A DNA stretch of 35,851 bases from an uncultured Microscilla sp. (lineage in GTDB: Bacteria > Bacteroidota > Bacteroidia > Cytophagales > Microscillaceae): the NCBI RefSeq assembly GCF_947493425.1, contig NZ_CANLRP010000086.1, positions 1 to 35,851 on the forward strand, read 5' to 3'. A program made the translations under genes and the position numbers. The notes under the pieces were generated by a model that had not been told where the DNA came from, did not search any database, and saw only the letters and a program-made list of their open reading frames with translations. The first letter of the stretch is position 1; every line of letters begins with the position of its first letter. This document shows positions 24,869-33,274 of this stretch, in pieces.

Positions 24869-25495
24869 CTAAATCCAACGTTGCATTGTCTCAGCCAATT
24901 CTTTTTGGGTGGTTTGGGTTTTATCTTTGGCATACCAACCATGCAAACGCGTGGCAAACTCAAGGTAGCTCTCACCATCGTTGTTTTTCTTGCGTTCCAT
25001 CACCATTTCATGGGCTGGAGTCGGGCGAGGTCCCCACACCCCTAGTTCTTTCAATGTTTCGCTGTCCAACGCAATCAACTTAGGAATAGAGCGGGCACCA
25101 TCGGTCAAGTAAGCATCCATTACATCGAGGTGTTCATCTCTTAATATCAGTTTCAAATCTATCTTAGGCGAAGCTTCGGCTATTTTTGCCAATACTGGTA
25201 CAATCTGAGCTGCATCGCCACACCATGCTTCAGTAATCACTACCCAGGTTTGTGAGTGCTTGATACTGGCAATGGTTGTCAACATTTCTTCATTGAGTTT
25301 TGCAGTCTTGTCGAGGCGTTTCATACGCTGCACATTCATTTTGGTGTAGTGTAGCATGTCCTCGCTGTGGTTGTCTCCTGTGGTTTTACCTTCACTCAAC
25401 AATTGGTCAATCATTGTACGGTATTCGGCATAAGTTTGAGACTGGTTGAGGTGCTGTTGAGTAACTTCGCTTACTTTCAATATGTTAGTATCCAT
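24869..25495 (-). CDS. Thioredoxin-fold protein with single active-site cysteine
   Basis: The 208-residue cytoplasmic protein resembles the Thioredoxin_9 group. Beta-strand WVVITEA leads to the active-site motif WCGDAAQ (91-97), where the usual WCxxC second cysteine is replaced, leaving Cys92 alone. SIPKLIAL carries the cis-proline loop. The N-terminal 75 residues are helical. A single-cysteine site suggests a monothiol redox or binding role rather than classical disulfide reduction. This substitution is normal for the group and is not a mutation. It is a single gene, with no operon partner. Confidence 0.88.
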   Translation of the reverse strand: MDTNILKVSEVTQQHLNQSQTYAEYRTMIDQLLSEGKTTGDNHSEDMLHYTKMNVQRMKRLDKTAKLNEEMLTTIASIKHSQTWVVITEAWCGDAAQIVPVLAKIAEASPKIDLKLILRDEHLDVMDAYLTDGARSIPKLIALDSETLKELGVWGPRPTPAHEMVMERKKNNDGESYLEFATRLHGWYAKDKTQTTQKELAETMQRWI

Positions 25496-25826
25496 TGTTT
25501 TTAAGAAGTTGCGTTATAGAAATAACAGCCTTAGCTGTTGATATGAGTTATAAGTAATGTAACTTTATTAATTACAATAATAAAACTAATCCAAAGAACA
25601 AAAAGTTCAAACCATTTCAAATAATCTCGCTACCCGCTCCTGATTTTTTAAATAAAAAAAAAAAGCCTGTTACTTTTGAGTAACAAGCTTTATATTATGA
25701 CCTTGTTTAAGGTTTAGCTTCGCTGAGCTTGCCCTAAAGGGCTGCGGTTCTCCAAATGATTCAAAATTAGCTTTTTGCTCTCAAAGCATAAACCGTAAAC
25801 AAGTTCTATATCATCATAAAGGCCAA
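25496..25826. other. Intergenic region upstream of the thioredoxin-fold gene, downstream of proS
   Basis: About 330 bp with no ORF. It carries the proS terminator (25654-25691). Between that and the proS stop codon (25692-25826) it holds three short palindromes in a row: CCTTGTTTAAGG (25701-25712), AGCTTCGCTGAGCT (25716-25729) and GCCCTAAAGGGC (25731-25742). They would be part of the proS 3' UTR. The remainder is AT-rich without recognisable signals. Confidence 0.45.
25654..25691 (-). terminator. Rho-independent terminator of proS
   Basis: Read on the minus strand, a 13-bp stem with one mismatch (AAAGC then TGTTACT on the left arm, with AGTAACA and GCTTT on the right) and a 4-nt loop is followed by eleven T residues. 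It lies about 135 nt past the proS stop codon. Confidence 0.85.
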
Positions 25827-27323
25827 TTAGTAAGCCCTGGCGAATAATACCCTACGGGCAGAAGGTTGCCCAGAATAAATGCATTGACCGGCTTCTACGT
25901 CATCATCCAAAGGAATACAACGAATAGTCGCCTTTGTTTCATTCTTGATCTTATCCTCAGTGTCGGCAGTACCATCCCAATGCGCCAACACAAAGCCACC
26001 TTTTTCGTCTAACACTTGTTTAAACTCTTCATAGGTATCCACTTTGGTGGTTTTTTCGGTACGGAAATCAAGCGCCTTTTTATAAATGCCTTGCTGCATA
26101 TCTTCCAAAGTAGCCTGCACCTCTGCCACTACCTCATCAAAATTCACCACTTTCTTACCTGCATTGCGGTTATTGGGGTCTACTACATCGCGACGCGCCA
26201 TTTCTACAGTGCCATTTTCCAGGTCGCGCGCACCCAATGCCAAACGTACAGGTACCCCTTTCATTTCCCAATCGGCAAATTTAAACCCAGGCTTGTAAGT
26301 ATCACGGTTATCGTATTTTACACTTACTCCTACTGCTTCCAGGGCTTGTTTTATTTCGTTGGCTTTGGCAGATACTGCTTCAAACTGCTCGTCGCCTTTG
26401 TAAATAGGCACAATCACTACCTGGATAGGCGCCAATTTAGGAGGTAGTACCAAACCGTGGTCGTCAGAGTGCGCCATAATCAGGGCACCCATCAAACGAG
26501 TACTTACTCCCCATGAGGTTCCCCACACAAGTTCTTCTTTGTTTTCTTTGTTCAAAAACTTCACATCGAAAGCTTTGGCAAAGTTTTGTCCCAAAAAGTG
26601 AGAAGTACCTGCCTGAAGTGCCTTGCCATCTTGCATGAGTGCTTCTATGCAATAAGTTTCATCAGCTCCGGCAAAACGCTCGCTTTCCGATTTGACTCCC
26701 TTTATAACGGGTACTGCCATAAAATTTTCGGCGAATTCGGCATACACATTCATCATCTGTATGGTTTCAGTTTCGGCTTCTTCTTTGGTCGCATGAGCGG
26801 TGTGCCCTTCTTGCCACAAAAATTCTGTAGTACGCAAAAATATACGGGTACGCATTTCCCAACGCACTACATTTGCCCATTGGTTCAACAGTATAGGTAG
26901 GTCGCGGTACGATTGAATCCATTTTTTATAAGAACTCCAAATCACGGTTTCAGAAGTAGGGCGCACAATAAGTTCCTCCTCAAGTTTGGCGTCAGGGTCT
27001 ACTACTACCCCCGAACCATCTTCAGCGTTTTTCAAGCGGTAGTGGGTTACTACAGCACATTCTTTGGCAAATCCTTCTACGTGATCGGCTTCCTTGCTTA
27101 GGTAAGACTTGGGTATAAACAAGGGAAAATAAGCATTGCTATGTCCGGTGGCTTTGAACATACGATCTATTTCGGCTTGCATCTTTTCCCAGATGGCAAA
27201 CCCGTAGGGCTTGATTACCATACACCCTCGCACGTCTGAGTTTTCTGCCAAATCCGCTTTTTTTACCAGCTCGTTGTACCAAGCTGAGTAATCTTCGCTA
27301 CGTTTGGTGATTCCCTTGCTCAT
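25827..27323 (-). CDS. proS: Prolyl-tRNA synthetase, archaeal/eukaryotic (short) type
   Basis: This 498-residue class II aminoacyl-tRNA synthetase charges tRNA-Pro. Class II motif 2 is RWEMRTRIFLRTTEFLWQ, preceded by RPTSET (121-126); motif 3 is GTSWGVSTRLMGAL, followed by HSDDHGLVLPPKLAP. An anticodon-binding domain follows (about 305-410), and a C-terminal ProS-type domain ends SARRVLFARAY. There is no INS editing insertion, as expected for the archaeal-type ProS of about 480-500 residues that Bacteroidota use. It is a single gene with a long 3' UTR before its terminator. Confidence 0.96.
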   Translation of the reverse strand: MSKGITKRSEDYSAWYNELVKKADLAENSDVRGCMVIKPYGFAIWEKMQAEIDRMFKATGHSNAYFPLFIPKSYLSKEADHVEGFAKECAVVTHYRLKNAEDGSGVVVDPDAKLEEELIVRPTSETVIWSSYKKWIQSYRDLPILLNQWANVVRWEMRTRIFLRTTEFLWQEGHTAHATKEEAETETIQMMNVYAEFAENFMAVPVIKGVKSESERFAGADETYCIEALMQDGKALQAGTSHFLGQNFAKAFDVKFLNKENKEELVWGTSWGVSTRLMGALIMAHSDDHGLVLPPKLAPIQVVIVPIYKGDEQFEAVSAKANEIKQALEAVGVSVKYDNRDTYKPGFKFADWEMKGVPVRLALGARDLENGTVEMARRDVVDPNNRNAGKKVVNFDEVVAEVQATLEDMQQGIYKKALDFRTEKTTKVDTYEEFKQVLDEKGGFVLAHWDGTADTEDKIKNETKATIRCIPLDDDVEAGQCIYSGQPSARRVLFARAY

Positions 27324-27784
27324 ACTGTTTGTAATTTTATTTAAGTTTATTGATTTACAGCAATTTAGTTTATAACAATCAACCTACAATATGCCACAAA
27401 ACCATTTTTGTATTGGTGTAAGTGTAATTGTCTGATTAGGTCACTTTTTGTTATAAAGAATTGCAAATTTGCTATTTTTTGATGGAAATCAAACGGTTGA
27501 ACTGGAGTTTTTCAACCTTGGTACTCAAGCTTCAGAACTAATCGCCTCGTCAATGCGTTTTTAGTGTAGTGGCTTTGATAGACCAAACCCAGGCTTAGGT
27601 GCTTAAAACCCGCCTGTTTTTGTATAAAAAGCCACATTCTTAGTATAAATTCGTTAACTATATATAACTTATGTTAGTTGTTAATTGTAAGTTTGTACTA
27701 TCTTAAGACCTTCAAGGTCATCTATATACATTTATACATTGCTTGATATTAATAAGATCATACGCTCTCTAAAAAACATATACT
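27324..27784. other. Divergent intergenic region, about 460 bp
   Basis: AT-rich DNA between proS (minus) and the low-complexity lipoprotein (plus). It contains one exact TAnnTTTG element (TAAGTTTG, 27688-27695) about 90 nt upstream of the plus-strand gene. No ORF, strong hairpin or repeat is seen. Confidence 0.45.
27688..27695 (+). promoter_or_regulatory. Bacteroidota -7 element TAAGTTTG
   Basis: An exact -7 consensus match in the right orientation, 89 nt upstream of the lipoprotein start at 27785. No -33 element stands out at normal spacing. Confidence 0.35.
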
Positions 27785-28951
27785 ATGAATATACAAAAAT
27801 CAATTATTAAATATTTTCTGTTGGTAGCTGTAGTAGCAGGGGGTTGGGGCTGTACTTCTACTACAAATCTTCAGCACGCCAACTATGAAGATGATGACGT
27901 CTATTTTTCACGCAAAGACCGTGAGAAGGCAAAACTTGCCAAAAAAGCCGAAGTGAAAACTACCCCCAAGGTGGTTAATAACTCTACTGGAATGGACGTG
28001 AACCCTACTTATGGGGTAACTACTCAAACTAAGCCTCAAACCAAGCCTCAAACCAATATAAACCCCGAATATGTAGAGAATTACAACGGCAACTCTACTA
28101 TTACCAACAATAGCAACAACTACACAGGAAACGAATATTATACCGAGTACCGGGCAAGCAGAGTGCAAGTACCCAGAGCTAACTATGATAGTTGGGGAAA
28201 CGCCAATAACGGGGTGTTTTATGACCCACACTTAGACCACTCAAGTCCTTTTTATGACCCTTATATGGTACAATCTGCCGTGGTGCCTTTTTCGGTACGT
28301 GTAGGCTGGGGACGTGGCTGGCGTTACCGCAGATGGTATAACCGCAATGGTTGGTACAACCCTTATTTTCGCAATGATTTTTGGTATAGACGCAATGCCT
28401 GGAACTATGGTGGTGGCTGGGGTTATTATAATACCAACCCTTGGTGTCCGCCCAACTACATCAACCGCCCTATTTATAATACTACCAGGGTTGTTTCCCG
28501 TCCACAGATCATTAACCGAGGTCCACGCAGAAACGGGGCAGGCAGACGAGGTAATGTGATATTGACCAATACAAATACTACCAAGCGACAAAAACAAAGT
28601 AACTTGAACAATAGTGGTGGACGTGATGTGAATAAAAGGTCACAAACTGCTGGCAGAAGGTACAAAAGAACGACTACCAACAACAACGGCAACAAACGGG
28701 TAAGCACCAATACAGGCACTACAACTAATACACGTCGTAGTACTACCCGTACAAGGACCAGAAGAAGTACTCCCACCTACAACCAAAACCGTAGTCGCAG
28801 AGGCTCTTCTTTTAATCGACGTTCTAATACAAATCGTCGATCTACTTTTTCAAGACCAAGTACCCGCACAAGGACTCGTACTACATCGCGACCAAGCCGA
28901 AAAAGTTCGCCTAAGCGCAGCAGTGGAAGCTCTAAAAGAAGAAAAAGATAA
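27785..28951 (+). CDS. Low-complexity lipoprotein with very basic Arg/Ser/Thr-rich tail
   Basis: The 388-residue exported protein has a hydrophobic leader ending GGWGC (Cys23), a loose lipobox. It consists of four low-complexity blocks. The first is charged. An Asn/Thr-rich block (about 60-120) contains a tandem KPQT repeat, from two 12-nt DNA repeats at 28031-28054. A Trp/Tyr/Gly/Arg-rich block (about 175-225) includes GWGRGWRYRRWYNRNGWYNP. The last is a long basic tail of Arg, Ser, Thr, Asn and Lys (about 245-388). No catalytic motif is visible. Charge and composition suggest a surface or matrix protein that binds polyanions or cell wall. This is inference only. The next gene is separated by a hairpin. 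Confidence 0.82.
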   Translation: MNIQKSIIKYFLLVAVVAGGWGCTSTTNLQHANYEDDDVYFSRKDREKAKLAKKAEVKTTPKVVNNSTGMDVNPTYGVTTQTKPQTKPQTNINPEYVENYNGNSTITNNSNNYTGNEYYTEYRASRVQVPRANYDSWGNANNGVFYDPHLDHSSPFYDPYMVQSAVVPFSVRVGWGRGWRYRRWYNRNGWYNPYFRNDFWYRRNAWNYGGGWGYYNTNPWCPPNYINRPIYNTTRVVSRPQIINRGPRRNGAGRRGNVILTNTNTTKRQKQSNLNNSGGRDVNKRSQTAGRRYKRTTTNNNGNKRVSTNTGTTTNTRRSTTRTRTRRSTPTYNQNRSRRGSSFNRRSNTNRRSTFSRPSTRTRTRTTSRPSRKSSPKRSSGSSKRRKR

Positions 28952-29027
28952 TTGATATTTTGTATATAGGTATTGTCTGAATACGAAGGTTATTCAGTAG
29001 TTTATAGTATAACACAATCATTTGAAT

Positions 29028-29069
29028 AAAAAATGTGAGGATAATCGCTGTATTGTTCGCACATTTTTT
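29028..29069 (+). terminator. Terminator after the low-complexity lipoprotein gene
   Basis: Perfect 10-bp arms AAAAAATGTG (29028-29037) and CACATTTTTT (29060-29069) enclose a 22-nt loop. The right arm itself supplies the T-run. It lies 76 nt past the stop codon. The large loop and AT-rich stem make it weaker than others here. Confidence 0.6.
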
Positions 29070-29172
29070 ATGGTCAAACTTACAAAAGAGCATCAACAAA
29101 AGAGAGGCAAACTACCTGATAATGAACGATTAATGAAAAATAACAGCAATAGACCAATAACCAATCAGATTT

Positions 29173-30747
29173 ATGAAAAAGAGATTTTATCGTGCCTGTA
29201 TTGCCACCAAAGCCGCCTGTTTGTTGGCTGTGATATTGACCAGCACCATTGCTCAGGCACAACAAATAGACCCTAACGCTCTAGGGTATTTTACCGATGC
29301 TTTGCGTTTTTCACGGCATACTTCTTTGTTTGGATCGGCAAGAACCCAAGCAATGGGAGGCGTAGAAAATGCCATTGGAGATGGTTATACTGCAGGCAAT
29401 GGTAATCCTGCCGGGCTAGGTTTATCACGTAAATCAAAATTTGGCATCAGCCCTGCCTTTGGTGTTGCCAACACCAACACTACTTTTTTGGGAGAAGGGC
29501 TTCAAGATTCAAAACTGAATGGTAACCTCAATGGCTTTAGCCTGGTACTCACCCTGATTAAAGATGATATTTTACCAGATAAATGGAGAGGAGGAAGTTT
29601 TGCTATTTCGTTTAACCGCATCAATAGTTTTCAGAACAGGTTTAGCTACGAAGGCATTAACAACCAAAACACCATGGGGGACTACCTGGCCGAATCGGCT
29701 TTTGGTGTTGACCGTAATAGTTTGTTGGTACCTACCGATAGTATCTTTAATTTACCTGAATTGGCTTTTAATACTTTTTTGATAGATGAATACCTGGATG
29801 CTCCGGGAGAATACTACACCTTGGCACGCGATGGAAACAACAATCTGCTGGGCAGGGTGTTACAGCAGGAAGTAATCAATACACGAGGAGCACAGTATCA
29901 GTGGAGTTTTGCTTATGGAGGTAATTACGACGATAAGTTTTACTTTGGGCTCGCCATGGGTATTCGTACTTTGAACTTTAAACAAAGCAAGGAGTTTAAA
30001 GAAACAGTCATTTATGAAAATAATACGATTCCGAGTTTACTCGACTATACCATTACAGATGAGCTAGAGGTAAAAGGAACAGGTATTAACTTTTCGCTGG
30101 GGCTTATTTACCGTCCGGTTGACTTTATAAGAATTGGGGCATCGGTTACTACGCCTACTTTTTATGCTTTGACCGAAAACTTTAAAACGGGCATTACAGC
30201 CAACTTTGACAACTTTGCCTATGATGGTGTAGTACTCAATACCGAAAGCTTTGAAACTGTACCTGGCACATTTAACTATCAACTGACGACTCCCTTAAGA
30301 TTGAGTGCTGGTATTGCTTTTTTTCTGGGCAAACGTGGATTTATTTCGGGCGATGTAGAACTCAACTCGTATAACCAGACCCGATTGCAAGGGGCAAGCA
30401 GTTTTACTTTTAACGGAGATAATAAAACCATCAAAAATATTTATAAAACCACTTTAAATATAAAAGTAGGGGGCGAATACCGGGTAAACTCTATGTTTAG
30501 ACTACGTGCCGGGGCAGCTTTGTTTGGTGATCCTTACAATAATATAGACAATGTAGACCGCAAGGTCTTGCACCTTACTGGAGGGGTAGGCTTTAGACTA
30601 CCAGGGGCTACCATAGACATTGCCTTGGTAAACAGTCGCTTCAACTCTGTATATGTACCTTACACCCTAAGTGACAACACCCACCCTACTACCAGCACCA
30701 CTAACAGCATGACAAGTGCAATAGTAACAGTTGGGTTTTCGTTTTAA
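29173..30747 (+). CDS. OmpP1/FadL-like outer-membrane transport barrel
   Basis: The 524-residue protein has a signal peptide (to about residue 30, IAQAQQ). It has the FadL-group N-terminal block SLFGSARTQAMGGVENAIGD (51-70) and NPAGL (78-82), which form the hatch and first strand. The rest shows alternating barrel strands and a terminal SAIVTVGFSF ending in Phe, the usual barrel end. FadL relatives move hydrophobic molecules across the outer membrane. The substrate here is unknown, and the insertion pattern differs from enterobacterial FadL. ATG 29173 starts the only good signal peptide; an overlapping frame from 29022 was discarded. It ends at a strong terminator. Confidence 0.87.
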   Translation: MKKRFYRACIATKAACLLAVILTSTIAQAQQIDPNALGYFTDALRFSRHTSLFGSARTQAMGGVENAIGDGYTAGNGNPAGLGLSRKSKFGISPAFGVANTNTTFLGEGLQDSKLNGNLNGFSLVLTLIKDDILPDKWRGGSFAISFNRINSFQNRFSYEGINNQNTMGDYLAESAFGVDRNSLLVPTDSIFNLPELAFNTFLIDEYLDAPGEYYTLARDGNNNLLGRVLQQEVINTRGAQYQWSFAYGGNYDDKFYFGLAMGIRTLNFKQSKEFKETVIYENNTIPSLLDYTITDELEVKGTGINFSLGLIYRPVDFIRIGASVTTPTFYALTENFKTGITANFDNFAYDGVVLNTESFETVPGTFNYQLTTPLRLSAGIAFFLGKRGFISGDVELNSYNQTRLQGASSFTFNGDNKTIKNIYKTTLNIKVGGEYRVNSMFRLRAGAALFGDPYNNIDNVDRKVLHLTGGVGFRLPGATIDIALVNSRFNSVYVPYTLSDNTHPTTSTTNSMTSAIVTVGFSF

Positions 30748-30793
30748 AAGACACGCCCTGCCCTACTAAAGATCACCACATACAATTTATCAG

Positions 30794-30841
30794 ATACCCT
30801 GTTTTTAACTCTATCAACAGGGTATTTTTTTGTATTTTCAT
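30794..30841 (+). terminator. Rho-independent terminator of the FadL-like gene
   Basis: A perfect 10-bp stem ATACCCTGTT/AACAGGGTAT with a 22-nt loop, followed directly by a T-run to 30841. It lies 46 nt after the stop codon and only 5 nt before the next start codon. Confidence 0.85.
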
Positions 30842-30845
30842 AGCC

Positions 30846-31103
30846 ATGAGCCAACCTATTGGAGCAAATAAAGATTTTATTATAAACAATTCTTTTGAAG
30901 GGTTGCAGGTGAGTTTTATTTTTGGTACCCAAACCCTTTCATTTGTCTTTGATGATTGGCTCTATCAACAGCTTTTGCCTATGGCACAAACTGCTACTCA
31001 ATTTAACTACTGCCCCGGATGTGGCGAATTGCTCCCCCGCTACCTTCTTCATTCACTTACAGGATTTTGTTATAGCTGCCGGGGCGACGATGATTTGATG
31101 TAA
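30846..31103 (+). CDS. Small zinc-ribbon protein of unknown function
   Basis: The 85-residue protein has two CxxC knuckles, C56/C59 (YCPGCGELL) and C75/C78 (FCYSCRG), spaced like a zinc ribbon, and an acidic end DDDLM. The N-terminal half (about 15-45) has no known motif. The start is only 5 nt after the T-run of the preceding terminator. Expression therefore needs terminator read-through, a promoter inside the FadL-like 3' end, or a nearly leaderless transcript. Codon use resembles that of its neighbours, so I accept it as real. Role unknown. Confidence 0.65.
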   Translation: MSQPIGANKDFIINNSFEGLQVSFIFGTQTLSFVFDDWLYQQLLPMAQTATQFNYCPGCGELLPRYLLHSLTGFCYSCRGDDDLM

Positions 31104-31163
31104 ACGCCAAGCCTCGCCTGATTTTTGAGCCTATTGTCCACACAACTTTCCACAAGAAGTACA

Positions 31164-31721
31164 ATGTTAAAGATACTTAGACAATACCTCCTCATGGCAA
31201 GCCTAAGTTTTTGGGCAAGCTATACACTGCAAGCCCAAACAACGGTAAACACTCAAGTAAAGCAGATCAATAAGGTATATCAGGAGATTAGAAGTGATGT
31301 CAGCCATAAAAAACTTGGCACCAGCCACTTTACTTTTAACCTTAAACGCCACAATCTCCACCACTCAGGCTACCGACATTACTCACAAAAACTGTATTAT
31401 AGTTGGCAACAAGAACAAGCTTGCTTAAGGTTGGCGCTGGTACGTAGCGAACGAGGAAGGGTTGATTATCAAAAAGAGTTTTTGTTTAATCAGAAAGGGG
31501 AATTGGTCTATTTTCAAGAAAAACAAAACGATGAAAAAAAATATCCTTATCGTGAAGTAAAAGTGTACTTTGCCCAAGGTAAATTATTGGTGTGGAACCA
31601 AAACCAACAAAACAATTTGCACCACCAACGCATACAAAGCCCGGTGGAAAAGGTTCAGCTGATTATGCAAGAGGCCAAAGCTTTGCAGGCAGATTTACAC
31701 AAGCAAACCAAAAAACCGTAA
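31164..31721 (+). CDS. Secreted protein of unknown function
   Basis: The 185-residue product has a clear signal peptide (MLKILRQYLLMASLSFWASYTLQAQ). The mature part (about 160 residues) is rich in Gln, His, Lys and Tyr, with a strand-like middle (KLYYSWQQEQACLRLALVRSE, FLFNQKGELVYFQEK) and a helical C-terminus. I recognise no family; the pattern of short strands recalls small periplasmic beta proteins. ATG 31164 was chosen over an upstream in-frame TTG (31125) because it opens the signal peptide. It lies 60 nt after the zinc-ribbon gene and is probably co-transcribed with it. Confidence 0.72.
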   Translation: MLKILRQYLLMASLSFWASYTLQAQTTVNTQVKQINKVYQEIRSDVSHKKLGTSHFTFNLKRHNLHHSGYRHYSQKLYYSWQQEQACLRLALVRSERGRVDYQKEFLFNQKGELVYFQEKQNDEKKYPYREVKVYFAQGKLLVWNQNQQNNLHHQRIQSPVEKVQLIMQEAKALQADLHKQTKKP

Positions 31722-31775
31722 GCGGCAGCAAGCAATGGGCAACAAGTCACCAATGTTGTGATAATGACATTCAGC

Positions 31776-31808
31776 AAAAAAGCCCACTGTAAACAAATAC
31801 AGTGAGCT
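31776..31808 (-). terminator. Rho-independent terminator of the Xaa-Pro aminopeptidase gene
   Basis: Read on the minus strand, a 10-bp stem with one mismatch (AGCTCACTGT/ACAGTGGGCT) and an 8-nt loop leads into TTTTTT. It lies 30 nt past the peptidase stop codon. Confidence 0.8.
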
Positions 31809-31838
31809 TCTAAGTACTTTGAAAAACGTAGGCAAAAA

Positions 31839-33143
31839 CTACATTACTCCTACCTTACTATTCATCAATTCTTCTATTTCTTCAGCTTCAATCGGGATGT
31901 TCTTCATCAGGTCGTCATTGCCACCTGGAGTAACTACCACGTCATTTTCAAGACGAATACCAAAGTTTTCTTCTCTTATATAAATACCTGGCTCTATGGT
32001 AAATACCATGCCTGGGGCTACTTCATTGTCCCAGTTGCCTACATCGTGTACATCTAAGCCTAAGTGATGTGAGGTACCATGCATCATGTATTTTTTATAA
32101 GCTGGCCACGCAGGGTTTTGATTTTTTACCTCAGTGGTAGTGATCAACTTGAGGTCAATCAGTTCTTTGGTGACAATTTCGCCTATTTGCACGTGATAAT
32201 CGTCAATGAGGATGCCTGTTTTCAATATCTTTTTGGCTTCCTTCATTATTCTCAACACTGCATTGTACACCTCTTTCTGCCTTGGGGTGAAACGCCCGCT
32301 CACTGGAATAGTACGGGTCATGTCAGCATTGTAATTACCGTATTCTGCTCCTACATCCATCAACAACAAATCACCTTCTTTGCAAGGCTGATCGTTCTCG
32401 ATGTAGTGCAATACACAACTGTTGAACCCAGAGGCAACTATAGGCGTATAGGCAAAACCACGTGAACCACGACGCACAAACTCGTGTACATACTCTGCCT
32501 CAATCTCATATTCCATTACACCAGGTTTTACAAACTTGAGTACCCTTCTAAATCCTTCTTCGGTAATATCACACGCAGTTTGAATTTGAGCAATTTCGGC
32601 AGGAGATTTTACCGCTCGCAGGTCGTGCATTTGTGGGGTAATGCGGTTGTATGAATGCAACGGAAAGGCTTCTTTGCACCACTTAATAAAACGTGCATCA
32701 CGGGTTTCTACTTCTACCACGGCGCGGGTATGCTCATTACTATTGAGGTATACCTCTTCGCATTTGCCCATCAAAAGATGAAATATTTTTTTAAAATCGC
32801 TCAACCAAAACACCGTCTCAACACCTGATACCTCAGTAGCTTCTTCTTTGGTGAGTTTGTGTCCTTCCCAAATAGCAATTTCTTCGTTGGTTTCTCTCAC
32901 AAATAACACTTCACGGTATCGTTCCTGTGGGCACTCAGGAAACAACAGCAACACCGTCTCTTCCTGGTCGATGCCAGTTAAATAAAAAATATCGTTATTT
33001 TGACGAAAAGCCATGGTACCATCTGCATTGGTAGGCATAATATCGTTGGAGTTGAATACAGCCAGCGATTTAGATTTTAATTTTTTTGCCAGGTTTCGCC
33101 TGTTTTGAATGTATATTTCTTTTTGGATTGGTGTATATCTCAT
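31839..33143 (-). CDS. Xaa-Pro aminopeptidase (M24B, PepP-like)
   Basis: The 434-residue cytoplasmic metallopeptidase releases N-terminal residues that precede proline. An N-terminal creatinase-like domain (about 1-175) is followed by a pita-bread catalytic domain. The five metal ligands are present: Asp263 (LLMDVGAEYG), Asp274 (NADMTRT), His359 (HGTSHHLGLDVHD), Glu384 (TIEPGIYI) and Glu399 (GIRLEND). Length and the HGxSHxLGLDVHD motif agree with E. coli PepP. There is no signal peptide. The start ATG 33143 gives MRYTPIQKEIYIQNRRNLA, typical for the family. It is divergent from the subtilisin-like gene across 131 bp. Confidence 0.95.
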   Translation of the reverse strand: MRYTPIQKEIYIQNRRNLAKKLKSKSLAVFNSNDIMPTNADGTMAFRQNNDIFYLTGIDQEETVLLLFPECPQERYREVLFVRETNEEIAIWEGHKLTKEEATEVSGVETVFWLSDFKKIFHLLMGKCEEVYLNSNEHTRAVVEVETRDARFIKWCKEAFPLHSYNRITPQMHDLRAVKSPAEIAQIQTACDITEEGFRRVLKFVKPGVMEYEIEAEYVHEFVRRGSRGFAYTPIVASGFNSCVLHYIENDQPCKEGDLLLMDVGAEYGNYNADMTRTIPVSGRFTPRQKEVYNAVLRIMKEAKKILKTGILIDDYHVQIGEIVTKELIDLKLITTTEVKNQNPAWPAYKKYMMHGTSHHLGLDVHDVGNWDNEVAPGMVFTIEPGIYIREENFGIRLENDVVVTPGGNDDLMKNIPIEAEEIEELMNSKVGVM

Positions 33144-33274
33144 GAGAATTAATTATATTTTTCGCCTGCACACATAGTGAAATCAATTAAGATGATTCTC
33201 TAACGAAAATGTGTTCAGCGTTGTTAGAGTATTGAAATTATAGCTATTGAGGTGTATTTAAACTACAAACAAAA

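Noticed and set aside
24869..25495. Loss of the second active-site cysteine in the thioredoxin-fold protein as a mutation
   Set aside because: WCGDAAQ is the normal motif of this Thioredoxin_9-like group, so it is not degeneration.
29022..29276. Open frame overlapping the FadL-like gene start
   Set aside because: It begins with a leaderless-looking sequence inside the preceding terminator, and its second half is out of frame with a convincing signal peptide of the FadL-like protein.
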